A stretch of DNA of 37,509 nucleotides, from NCBI GenBank assembly GCA_016931035.1, contig JAFGFN010000129.1, positions 1 to 37,509 of the forward strand, written 5' to 3'. The DNA is from Candidatus Sumerlaeota bacterium. Its GTDB lineage: Bacteria; Sumerlaeota; Sumerlaeia; UBA8349. Every line of letters starts with the position of its first letter. Position 1 is the first letter of the stretch. The notes under the pieces were generated by a model. The model did not search any database and was not told the DNA's origin. It worked only from the letters and a program-made list of their open reading frames with translations. Positions 8,087 through 16,048 of the stretch are shown here, piece after piece. A program made the translations under genes and the position numbers.

Positions 8087-9207
8087 GGCGAAACCTCCGC
8101 GCGGCGAGCATTCCTCGACGCAACGGACCGGAAGAGCGAGGCCAGTTCTAGCGCGCCCCGTTCGTAGCTGTGCGAATCGGCGAACCGCGCATTGGCCCGC
8201 GCCAGACGATCGAGCCGGGACGAATCTTCGACAAGCGACTGCAGCGCCGCCCCCCAACTCTCCGGCGCTTCGTTCGGAAGCAGCTCGATCCCCGCTCCCG
8301 CTTCCGCCGTTTCGCGAAAAGCGGGAACGTCCGTCGCCGCGACGGGCATTCCGAGTCCCAGCGCCAACGACAGAGACCCCGACCCTTCGGCGCGTTCATA
8401 GGGAAAGACCGCCACGGCGGCGCGGCTCACCAGCGATTCGAACCGCTCGCGAGGAAGATACCCCGTGATCTCCACGCGGTCCGTCAGCTCCAGACGGACG
8501 ATCCGGTCCCTCAATCGCGCCAGATAGTCGGTATCGCGCGCGTTTTGGGGCCCGCCGGCCAGCGTCCAGCGCCATCCCGGGATGCGCCGAAGCGTTTCGA
8601 GAAAACGCTCGTACCCCTTGTGCTCCTTGATGAAACCCGGGGTGACGAAAAGTCGCTCGGCGACGGCTTCGAGGCGCCAACTCGTTGTCGGCCGAGGAAT
8701 CGGGTGCATCAGGAGCGTGACGCGATCCGGCGCCGCGTATTGAGTCGCTTCATCGTATCGCGGTCGCGTGTGGACGATCCAGTGCGCGGCCCGCCCATAG
8801 TCGCGGACGGCCCATTTCGAGAAGTAGGCAAGATAGGCGAGGTCTCGGAACGCGTCGCGGACTCCGTAAGGTCTTTTCCTTCGCCATCGGGGAACGAGAC
8901 TCGGCATCGGACCGTGCAGCGTCACCACTGCGGGTGCCCTCAGATTATTCATGAATGCCGCAAACCGGTTGCGAAAGGGTTTCACGAGACGGAAGAGACC
9001 GTGCTCGTAGTGCACGTGGACCAGGTCGGCGCCGCGCGTCTCGCCGGCCGCGCGGCGCCACGCGGCGGCCGAATCCCCGGTCGGGTAGGCGACCCAACGG
9101 ATCTCTACGTCGTCGGGCATCGCGTCGGCCAGATGTCTCGCGTAATCATAGACGCCGCACCGTTCGGTCTCGGGCGCGGCAACGGCGACCTGGAGGTTTC
9201 GGGACAT
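8083..9207 (-). CDS. Family 4 glycosyltransferase
   Basis: The protein has 374 aa. Start ATG 9207 overlaps the previous stop by one base (TGATG), with GAGGAGGGG nine bases upstream; the much longer open frame upstream is shadow of the flippase gene. Visible features: GVYDYARHLADAM (about 18-30), the N-half loop DLVHVHYEHGLFRLV, VVTLHGPMPSLVP, the start of the C-terminal GT-B domain RLFVTPGFIKEHKGYERFLE, and the sugar-nucleotide loop AEGSGSLSLALGLGMPVAATD. In that loop SGSLSLAL replaces the usual E-x7-E second glutamate, so the catalytic detail may differ from typical GT4 enzymes. It probably adds a sugar to the lipid-linked repeat exported by its neighbour. Confidence 0.85.
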   Translation of the reverse strand: MSRNLQVAVAAPETERCGVYDYARHLADAMPDDVEIRWVAYPTGDSAAAWRRAAGETRGADLVHVHYEHGLFRLVKPFRNRFAAFMNNLRAPAVVTLHGPMPSLVPRWRRKRPYGVRDAFRDLAYLAYFSKWAVRDYGRAAHWIVHTRPRYDEATQYAAPDRVTLLMHPIPRPTTSWRLEAVAERLFVTPGFIKEHKGYERFLETLRRIPGWRWTLAGGPQNARDTDYLARLRDRIVRLELTDRVEITGYLPRERFESLVSRAAVAVFPYERAEGSGSLSLALGLGMPVAATDVPAFRETAEAGAGIELLPNEAPESWGAALQSLVEDSSRLDRLARANARFADSHSYERGALELASLFRSVASRNARRAEVSP

Positions 9208-10766
9208 CAGTGCTTTCCCCTCCTCAACAGAAGCCGGACGCGTTCCCATTCGGTCCGGCCAACGCAACCCGTCGCCACGCAAATCGCGCCGAAGACGACG
9301 GCGAACACAACGAGTCCCGCGGCGAGTTTGAGGATCGCCGGCATTCGGCTGTCCGCCGCGATCCACCCGACGGCCAACCGCGCGACGAGCGCGCCCGACG
9401 CGGAAGCGACCAGGGGAATCCATGCGGCTTCTCGAAACAGCGTCCGCGTCGAGACACCGATGTGAGGGTGAAAACGCCACGCGAAATACGCCGCCCCGAA
9501 GACGAGAGCCAGGGTCGTGCCCAGCGCCGCGCCGCAGGGTCCCATGTAGCGAAACAGAATCACGCTGAGCAGAACGTTGGCGACGAGTTGGAGCGCCGAT
9601 TGCTCGGCCTGGAGCCCGGGGCGCTCGATTCCCTGACAAACGAACGCCATGCCGTTGCTCAACGAATTGACCATGTACCCGACGGCCAGGAGAATCAGAA
9701 AAGCCGACGCCCACGCGTCGGGCCTTCCGATCCAGGCGATCATCGCGTCGCGATGGAACGCCATGATCAAAGCGAAGGGCGGAATCCCGGCTAGACACAG
9801 ATAGCGTGTCGCCTCGCGATAGAGCCGCCTCAAACGTGCCAAGTCGTCCTCCGCCGTCAGTCGGCTGCTCGCCGGAACGAGCGCGGCGGCCAGAGAGGGC
9901 TGGAGCGTTCCCGCATTGCCCGCGATCCGCAAGGCGAGCTCGTAGGAGCCGACCAGAGGCAGACCGGCCCAACGCGCGAGGAGGAACTTGTCGAACTGAC
10001 GATTCACGATCCAGCACATCGAACTCACGTGGAGCTTGAATCCGAAGAGGAAGAGCCTGCGAAACCAGACGCCGCGGATCGAACCTACCGACAATCCGAG
10101 CGGACCGAACCGGCGTTGGCAAATGGGGATGCAGGCGACGTGGAAGAGCGCGATACCCAGGAATTGCCCGAGCGCGGCGCCCACGAGGCCGAGGCCGCTT
10201 TCGACCAGCCCGACGGTCGCGCCCGCCGAGACGAACAGCGCGGCGACTCCCGTCGCGTTGGTCAGATCCATCCTCTGGCGCGAATCGCACCAGGCGGGAA
10301 ACACCGCCAACACGTTGCTCAACAGATATCCCGCCGCTCCAATCAGATAGCACGCGCGCGCCGCGGGTCGCAGTCCGACCGGAACGGCCAAGAGCGCCAG
10401 AAGCGGATCGGAGGCAAAGAACAGGATCGGGGCCAAACCGAGCGCGAAGAGACCGTACGCGATCAGGCCGGTGCCGAGAATGGCCCGCTCCCCCTCGCGA
10501 TCGTCGCGAGCATGGGTTTCGGCCAGGTACTTGACGAACGACGTCCGAAAGCTGAAATCGAGCAGGCCGATGAGACCCGTCACGAACGTCAGCAGCGCCC
10601 AGACGCCGAAGCGTTCCGCGCCGAGACGGGCGAGCAGGTAGGGTGTTAGCACCAAGCCGACGGCGAGGGTGATGAGCCGCGCGCCCCCTCCGAACAAGGC
10701 GTTGCGGGCCAGCTCGAAGGTCAGGGGAACTCCATGCGGATTCGGGGACGAGGGCGTATTCACCAT
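9207..10766 (-). CDS. Wzx-type polysaccharide flippase (MATE/MOP superfamily)
   Basis: The protein has 519 aa with about 12-14 hydrophobic segments over the whole length. The N terminus (ARNALFGGGARLITLAVG, then LTPYLLARLGAERFGVWALL) carries the typical MOP-superfamily signature LxRxLGxxxFGxW. These proteins move undecaprenyl-diphosphate-linked oligosaccharides from the cytoplasmic to the periplasmic face of the inner membrane. The gene sits in the middle of the glycosyltransferase operon, overlapping upstream by 7 nt and downstream by 1 nt, as expected for a Wzx/Wzy pathway. The matching polymerase/ligase candidate is at 16049-18013. The substrate glycan is unknown. A plain MATE drug exporter is unlikely in this context. 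Confidence 0.9.
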   Translation of the reverse strand: MVNTPSSPNPHGVPLTFELARNALFGGGARLITLAVGLVLTPYLLARLGAERFGVWALLTFVTGLIGLLDFSFRTSFVKYLAETHARDDREGERAILGTGLIAYGLFALGLAPILFFASDPLLALLAVPVGLRPAARACYLIGAAGYLLSNVLAVFPAWCDSRQRMDLTNATGVAALFVSAGATVGLVESGLGLVGAALGQFLGIALFHVACIPICQRRFGPLGLSVGSIRGVWFRRLFLFGFKLHVSSMCWIVNRQFDKFLLARWAGLPLVGSYELALRIAGNAGTLQPSLAAALVPASSRLTAEDDLARLRRLYREATRYLCLAGIPPFALIMAFHRDAMIAWIGRPDAWASAFLILLAVGYMVNSLSNGMAFVCQGIERPGLQAEQSALQLVANVLLSVILFRYMGPCGAALGTTLALVFGAAYFAWRFHPHIGVSTRTLFREAAWIPLVASASGALVARLAVGWIAADSRMPAILKLAAGLVVFAVVFGAICVATGCVGRTEWERVRLLLRRGKH

Positions 10767-11740
10767 TGCGCCCCCAGTCTGCGCCTCAGCCGTCGCCGGT
10801 CGCGGGTCAAATCGGGACAGCGCCCCCCGCGGAGAAACCCGAGCATCGAGAGAATCGAATACTCAACCGACATGCCGACGATGAGAGCGGCACGAAGCAG
10901 ATGCGCGCGAAACGCGCCGTTGTGTTTGCGATGGTAGGCGTAGAACCCCCGCCAGAAGCGATCCACGTCCTGCTCGCCCCCTTCCAAACTGCCTCCGCCG
11001 AGGTGACGGCAGACGAGCGAACGGCAGTAGAGGACCCTTCCGCCCGCCGCGCGGACCCGCCGACAGAAGTCCGTTTCCTCCCAGTAGAGAAAGAACCGAT
11101 CGGCGTCGAAACCGCCGACCCGCTCGAACCATCTCTTCTTGAGTGCGAAGCAGGCGCCCTGCACCATCGCGCATTCGGTCGATCCCGCCGCCGGATTCGG
11201 ATCGGCGAAATAGTGCCGCTCCAACCAATCGCTCCCCACAAGGCGACGGGCGGCCGTGTATTCGATCGAGGCCGTCAGAAAGCCGGGATCGCGTCGCAGA
11301 GCCGAGGGAACGGGCGGAAGAGAATCGTCGAACGGAACGAGACGCGGCGCGGCCACCGCGACCGACGGGTCGGATTCGAGTTCGCGCACGAGACCCGCGA
11401 GACACCCGGTCTCGGGAAGGGTGTCGGGATTGAGGAGAAGGATGCACTCGTGCGCCGCGCGCGCGATTCCCCGATTCACCGCGGCGGCAAAACCGATGTT
11501 GCGTTCCGCCGCCACGTATTTCACGCCGTCGCCTTCGAGAACGCGTTCCGCCGCCAGGCCTTCGTCCGGGCTGTTGTCGATCACGATGACTTGAGCGGGG
11601 CGTTCGGCGCCAGGGGAGAGAAGATGTTCCAGAAGGCGCAACGTGTGTCGTTCGCTGCGATAGTTGACGATGACGAGCGACGCCTCAATCGGGGACGCGG
11701 CTTCGGGCTTTCCACGCGATGGCGAAGCGATAGGCGGCAT
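10760..11740 (-). CDS. Family 2 glycosyltransferase, rhamnosyltransferase-like
   Basis: The protein has 326 aa. Core motifs are SLVIVNYRSERHTLRLLEHL (about 21-40), VIVIDNSPDEG, ERNIGFAAAVNRGI, LLLNPDT in the DxD position, and YWEETDFCRRVRAAGG in the acceptor region. This is the WbbL-like GT2 pattern, paralogous to the gene at 5036-5968. No alternative start lies between ATG 11740 and the first strand, so a 56-nt overlap with the upstream gene seems real. A C-terminal hydrophobic stretch suggests membrane association. It adds a sugar to a lipid-linked acceptor; the donor is not identifiable. Confidence 0.88.
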   Translation of the reverse strand: MPPIASPSRGKPEAASPIEASLVIVNYRSERHTLRLLEHLLSPGAERPAQVIVIDNSPDEGLAAERVLEGDGVKYVAAERNIGFAAAVNRGIARAAHECILLLNPDTLPETGCLAGLVRELESDPSVAVAAPRLVPFDDSLPPVPSALRRDPGFLTASIEYTAARRLVGSDWLERHYFADPNPAAGSTECAMVQGACFALKKRWFERVGGFDADRFFLYWEETDFCRRVRAAGGRVLYCRSLVCRHLGGGSLEGGEQDVDRFWRGFYAYHRKHNGAFRAHLLRAALIVGMSVEYSILSMLGFLRGGRCPDLTRDRRRLRRRLGAQW

Positions 11741-12443
11741 AGACCACGCTCACAATCAACCCGCGAGCGCCGTCCTTCCAGGCGCGATTCGTGACATAGT
11801 AGTAACGGAACATCCGCCAAGGCGTGGCGCAGACGGTCCCGAATCCGGGCGCCGGGCGCAGGTTCCCAGCCTCGACGGGTACATACTGCCGAAAGCGCCG
11901 GACCACGTCAACCCAAGCGCGGACGTTCTCGTGGATGAGGACTCCGTCGAGATCGCCCACCGACCCATCCACCTCGATCGACCGATGAAGCGCCGATCCG
12001 GAATAACGCCCCTTCCCTTTGCGGACAAGTCGCGTCTGTCGATCTTCGCCCAAGAGCCGGACCGGCCCCCCCCAAAAGAGATTGCGGCGCGGAAACCGAT
12101 AGGCGGCGTGGAGCGTGTCCTCGGCGAGAAGTCCGATCTCGCGCGCCAACTCGGGCGACAAACGTTCGTCGGCGTCGAGAAAGAACACCCAAGGGCGCGT
12201 CGCGTGTTCGGCCGCGGCGTTGCGCGCGACGTCGAAGTTCCCGCCCGCCCGTCGGACCGCCTCCAAGTCCTGGGCGATCACCCGAGCGCCGCGGGTTCGG
12301 GCCGCCTCCACGGTCGCGTCGCGGCTCGCGCCGTCGGCGACGACGATCTCCGCTTCGGCCGGAACGGATTCCAGCGCCGCGGGCAACACGTCGGCGGCGT
12401 CGCGCACGATGAGGACTACGGTGATTCGCGACCAGGCCGTCAT
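11685..12443 (-). CDS. Family 2 glycosyltransferase of WaaE/KdtX type
   Basis: The protein has 252 aa, the usual length of this subgroup. Motifs: ITVVLIVRDAADVLPAALES (about 7-26), VVADGASRDATVEAAR, FDVARNAAAEHA, and the metal-binding WVFFLDADERLSPEL (about 88-102) with an intact DAD. RFPRRNLFWGG and HRSIEVDGSVGDLDG follow, as in WaaE-like enzymes that decorate the LPS inner core or lipid-linked glycans with glucose or heptose-type sugars. The start overlaps the upstream stop by 4 nt (ATGA). The subgroup assignment is fairly firm; the sugar is not known. Confidence 0.9.
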   Translation of the reverse strand: MTAWSRITVVLIVRDAADVLPAALESVPAEAEIVVADGASRDATVEAARTRGARVIAQDLEAVRRAGGNFDVARNAAAEHATRPWVFFLDADERLSPELAREIGLLAEDTLHAAYRFPRRNLFWGGPVRLLGEDRQTRLVRKGKGRYSGSALHRSIEVDGSVGDLDGVLIHENVRAWVDVVRRFRQYVPVEAGNLRPAPGFGTVCATPWRMFRYYYVTNRAWKDGARGLIVSVVYAAYRFAIAWKARSRVPD

Positions 12444-13387
12444 CGGTCACGGCCCCTCTCGTCACGCGACGCTCGACGCACGCGCCGCCGCCACGCGTTC
12501 AGCGCTCGAACGATCCCCGTCGCGAAACCGGACGCCACGGCCCCGAAACGCCCCTGGACCGGACTGCGCGTGAGGAGCGCCGCCTGGTTGCGCAGAATGG
12601 CAAACCATCGGCGGCGCCATTCCTCGCTCGGAAGCGACTGCGCCAAGACGACCGGACGATTCCGCGCATTGTAGTAGTCCCCCCAAGTGCCTCCCAAAGG
12701 GAAGCGACGATTGCTCGCGTGGCCGCGATGAACGCCGCGCGCGCCGGGCGCGAACAGACAAACGTAGCCGCGCGCCGCCGACCGAAGCGCCCAATCCACG
12801 TCCTCTTGATAGGCGAACAGCGATTCGTCGAACAGGCCGATCTGTTCCAGGGCCTCGCGTCGATAGAGCGCCGCGCCCGCGCAGGCCCCGGCGATCTCGC
12901 GCGGCGATTGCTCGGGCGGCGGCACGGGTTGGCCGTGGAGATAGTTGTCGGCCACGCCGGGGGCGACCCACTCGATGCCGGCTGAATCGACCGCGTTCGG
13001 ATCGTCCGCCTTGAGCAAACACGTGGCGCACGACCCGCAATCGTCGCGTGACAAGAGAACGGATCGCGCCGCGCGGTGCCACCCCGGCTCCAAGACAACG
13101 TCGTTGTTGACCAGCGCGACGGCGTCGATGGCGGCGTCTGCGAGGGCGCGTTCGATCCCTCGATTCGCCCCGCCGGCGAATCCCAGGTTGCGGTCCAACG
13201 CGACGCACTCGACGTCCGGCAACGATTCCGCATACGCGCGCGTCTCGTCCGCGCTGGCGTTGTCCACAAGCAGAACGCGAGCGAAAGGGAGATCCTGGTC
13301 GAGAATCGCGGGCAAGCAGGTGCGGAGGAGATCCGCTCCGTCGAAACTGACAACGACGACGGCGGTCCCTCGCGAGGCGGTCGCCAT
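12440..13387 (-). CDS. Family 2 glycosyltransferase, first enzyme gene of the operon
   Basis: The protein has 315 aa. ATG 13387 is preferred over an in-frame codon 21 nt upstream because GAGGA lies six bases before it. Motifs: AVVVVSFDGADLLRTCLPA, LLVDNASADETRAY, LDRNLGFAGGANRGIE, VALVNNDVVLEPGW in the DxD region, and FAYQEDVDWALRSAARGY. This pattern is typical of rhamnosyltransferase-like GT2 proteins. It leads the run of overlapping glycan genes, 46 nt after the secreted-protein gene upstream. The C-terminal tail is very Arg-rich. Substrate unknown. Confidence 0.88.
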   Translation of the reverse strand: MATASRGTAVVVVSFDGADLLRTCLPAILDQDLPFARVLLVDNASADETRAYAESLPDVECVALDRNLGFAGGANRGIERALADAAIDAVALVNNDVVLEPGWHRAARSVLLSRDDCGSCATCLLKADDPNAVDSAGIEWVAPGVADNYLHGQPVPPPEQSPREIAGACAGAALYRREALEQIGLFDESLFAYQEDVDWALRSAARGYVCLFAPGARGVHRGHASNRRFPLGGTWGDYYNARNRPVVLAQSLPSEEWRRRWFAILRNQAALLTRSPVQGRFGAVASGFATGIVRALNAWRRRVRRASRDERGRDR

Positions 13388-13433
13388 GAGATGTCCTCGT
13401 ACGCACAACGACGCGGTCGAAGCCGAAGTTTCT

Positions 13434-14945
13434 CTACTGAAGCGTCACGAAAACGTGAGTCGTGTCTTTGTCCGGATCGGACGCTTCGAGCGCCTTGCCG
13501 AAGACGGTGCCGGGAACGGGAATCTCCACCCCGCCGATCGAGACGAGCGCCGCCTTGTCGGCGCCGCCCCCGACGCCGCCCGTCGCGAGAAGGTCGCCGG
13601 GCTGGATGCCGCCGTCCGACCGCGCGATCTTGACCTTCGCGGGTCCCTGGACTACCAGGAGCATATACTCACCCGGCTGCACGGATCCAGGCGGCGCCAC
13701 TTCCATGTCGCCGCGAGAAGACGGGTCGGTCGGATCGTCCTTGGAGGGGTCCGCGGCGTCGATGTTATAGCGGCTATAGACCACCCCGGCGACGGCCGGG
13801 TTGTTGGCCGCCTCGGCCCTCGAAACTCGCGGGATCGGCGGCGCGTCCGGTTCAATGCCTTTTGTCATGCCGCTGAAAACGACGACCTCGCCCGGCTCGA
13901 TCGGTTCCGTCCCGCCGTTCTGGACCACCTGCATGATGGCGCCGAGTGTGTGATAGTTCAACGAGTAGATGTTGTCATATGTGTGGAGGCCGTAGTCCCG
14001 GTCGGTGCGATCCGTGTTGCCTTGAACGCCGCGGTAGTTGTGGCTATCGCCGTAAACGCCCCAGTTATCCCAGCTGCTGCCCCAGGTGCCCCCTGACTGC
14101 CCGATACCGACAGATCCCCACGCGCCGCCAGGCATCGATTTGCCGGCCGACAGGTCGCCCGCCTCGCCGCGCACGGCCTGATTGTGGACGCTCTCAACAT
14201 AGACTCCGTATCCCCAGTTGGACGTGATGTAGGCGCCATAATCGTAAATATGGTCGCCATCGGTGTTGACCCGGATGCCATAGCCGTCGTCGCTGGTAAA
14301 GTAGCCGCCCCAGCTGTCCTGACTGTGTCCCCGCACGGCGCTGTTGTCTTCGCTATAGCCGTAGACTCCCACGCCTCCCAGCGCACTGCCATGGAGCGCC
14401 GTGCCCGTCGCCGCGGCTGACACCCCGAGCGCTTTGGCCGAAGGCCAGAACCCCGTCAACCCCACGTCCACGACCGCCCCGCTCGACACCAGCGGCTCGC
14501 CGCTGATCTGGGCGCCCGGCCGTAGACTCATGGCGTACGCCGTCGGTACGATCTCGCGCCGCGGCGAGAGATTCACCCCCTCGACTCGGACCCGCAACCA
14601 GAGTGCCTGGCCGTCGATGACGTCGGGACCGACTTCGAGGTTGACGCTGAACAGGCCGTCGGAAACGGGGACGTCCAGGATTCCGCTGTCCCAAAGGGTG
14701 GTTCCGCCCGTTTCCTGATCGACGAGAAAGAACCGCATCTCGTAGGCGCCGTTGTAGGGACTGCCCGCCGCATCGGTCAAGCGCCCCTGATAGTTGATTT
14801 TTCCGGCGACGGACGCGGTCGTAAGCGATGGCGCGCCCGACGGCCCCGTGTCTTGCTCCGCCCCAACGGTCCACACCGGAAGGAACGCCATCATCGCCAA
14901 TGCCGCAAGGGGTATCCATCTCTTGAGTATTGTCGAACGGAACAT
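13434..14945 (-). CDS. Secreted YQGRLTD protein with Gly/Tyr repeats
   Basis: The protein has 503 aa. An AAGGAGG lies seven bases before ATG 14945. A signal peptide (residues 1-29, ending VGA) is followed by a conserved domain with INYQGRLTDAAGSPYNG and EMRFFLVDQETGGTTLWDSG and, about 100 residues on, VEGVNLSPRREIVPTAYA. The middle (about 180-320) is a low-complexity beta-rich stretch with YGYS, YGIRV, YGVYV and WGVYG units. The C-terminal module has GDLLATGGVGGGADKA and VFGKALEASDPDKDTTHVFV, which recalls tail-fibre-type C-terminal chaperone domains. It is a paralogue of the protein at 18185-19810. The middle could form an elongated extracellular fibre; function is unknown and export is the only firm statement. 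Confidence 0.85.
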   Translation of the reverse strand: MFRSTILKRWIPLAALAMMAFLPVWTVGAEQDTGPSGAPSLTTASVAGKINYQGRLTDAAGSPYNGAYEMRFFLVDQETGGTTLWDSGILDVPVSDGLFSVNLEVGPDVIDGQALWLRVRVEGVNLSPRREIVPTAYAMSLRPGAQISGEPLVSSGAVVDVGLTGFWPSAKALGVSAAATGTALHGSALGGVGVYGYSEDNSAVRGHSQDSWGGYFTSDDGYGIRVNTDGDHIYDYGAYITSNWGYGVYVESVHNQAVRGEAGDLSAGKSMPGGAWGSVGIGQSGGTWGSSWDNWGVYGDSHNYRGVQGNTDRTDRDYGLHTYDNIYSLNYHTLGAIMQVVQNGGTEPIEPGEVVVFSGMTKGIEPDAPPIPRVSRAEAANNPAVAGVVYSRYNIDAADPSKDDPTDPSSRGDMEVAPPGSVQPGEYMLLVVQGPAKVKIARSDGGIQPGDLLATGGVGGGADKAALVSIGGVEIPVPGTVFGKALEASDPDKDTTHVFVTLQ

Positions 14946-15007
14946 GACCCCGCCTCCTTATCGCCGATGCGCTCTCCGAAAAGTCGTTCGCGTCGATGAG
15001 AAAGAAC

Positions 15008-15706
15008 TCACTCGAACAACATCCAGTCTCTCGCGTCGGTCACGAACGGAATGACCACGACCGTGTACATACTCGGGTCGGGCGACATACCCGAGTCGCG
15101 ATTCGGACCGAGCACGATCGTCCCGGCCGGGAAGTTCTTGTAGTAGACGATCCGCTCCGGCACCACGTCGTCGGTATAGAGTCGGAGCGAGGTCGCCGTC
15201 CAATCCGAAGCCCAGGACGGGGCCGGATTGATGCGCTGCTCGAACGCGACGCCGACCGACACCGGTATGTAGACGCGGAAACTCAAGAACGGGTTCGTCG
15301 TCGTGTCCTTCTCGTCGTTCAGCGTCCGGATGTACGTCTGCCCCCGCAATCCGTTGGGAACCGGCTCGATAAACGTATAGGAGCGGTCGGCATAGACCAA
15401 CTGGGCCGCGTCGAGAATGCCGACCTCGTAGCCCGGCCGGTCCAAGTCGGTCACGACGACCCCTTCATACGAGCTAGGCACCGCGAGGAACCCGCCGTCG
15501 ATCTCGCTCGAGGCGTTCGTCACGGTGAATGCATCGGGCTGGCCGATGGCGTCTCGAACGATACACGAGGCGTTGGAACTCATGCCGCCGCCCCCGTCGA
15601 CGCTCCACCACGAAACCTCGTATTGAGCCCAGGCCGAAACGGCCGTCACGACCCCGAAGGCGACGATCGCCCCGACCGCCCGGCGACTCCTGACGTACGA
15701 TCTCAT
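15008..15706 (-). CDS. Secreted protein of unknown function with GQPDA motif
   Basis: The protein has 232 aa. Start ATG 15706 follows AAGGA eight bases upstream; longer open frame upstream has no RBS and no family-like sequence. The signal peptide is residues 1-27, ending SAWA. The mature N terminus SWWSVDGGGGMSSNASCIV and DAIGQPDAF match a motif common at the N terminus of secreted Planctomycetota-like proteins. The rest is beta-rich (RLYTDDVVPERIVYYKN, ending RDWMLFE). It sits 62 nt upstream of the YQGRLTD gene on the same strand and is probably the first gene of the long minus-strand transcript. No catalytic motif is visible. Confidence 0.8.
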   Translation of the reverse strand: MRSYVRSRRAVGAIVAFGVVTAVSAWAQYEVSWWSVDGGGGMSSNASCIVRDAIGQPDAFTVTNASSEIDGGFLAVPSSYEGVVVTDLDRPGYEVGILDAAQLVYADRSYTFIEPVPNGLRGQTYIRTLNDEKDTTTNPFLSFRVYIPVSVGVAFEQRINPAPSWASDWTATSLRLYTDDVVPERIVYYKNFPAGTIVLGPNRDSGMSPDPSMYTVVVIPFVTDARDWMLFE

Positions 15707-16048
15707 GACCGAATTCCTTTCCCCGGAGGAAGAAACCTCGGGTGAGGATGGAGTGAGGCTTGTTTGACCAGACGAGAGAGGGCTTCTTCGGAATCCGCGA
15801 CGCCCTGGACACAGGGCGTGCCGCAAGCGTCCGCGAATTCCGATCCGCCACGACTCGATTCTACCCGAGCCCACCTCTGGCGCAAGACCTTTCTCGAAGG
15901 CATTAGGCGGTAGGCCGTAGGCGTCAGGCAGATGGCAGAAAGCAGTGAACGCCAGGCAGTGGGCAGAGGCAAGAACGCCGACGCCGCACTGGTCTCGGTT
16001 GACTTTGGGGGCTTCCTGCCCCGATGATGACGTGCGGAACACGGCGCC
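15707..16048. other. Divergent promoter region with degenerate AGGC-type repeats
   Basis: This 342-base gap separates the divergent genes starting at 15706 and 16049, so it must hold promoters for both directions, although I see no clear -35/-10 pair. At about 15898-15972 the plus strand carries a run of imperfect short units (variants of TAGGCGGTAGG, GGCAGATGGCAG and AGGCAGTGGGCAG). These are degenerate, without regular period, and non-coding. No RNA gene is recognised. Confidence 0.5.
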
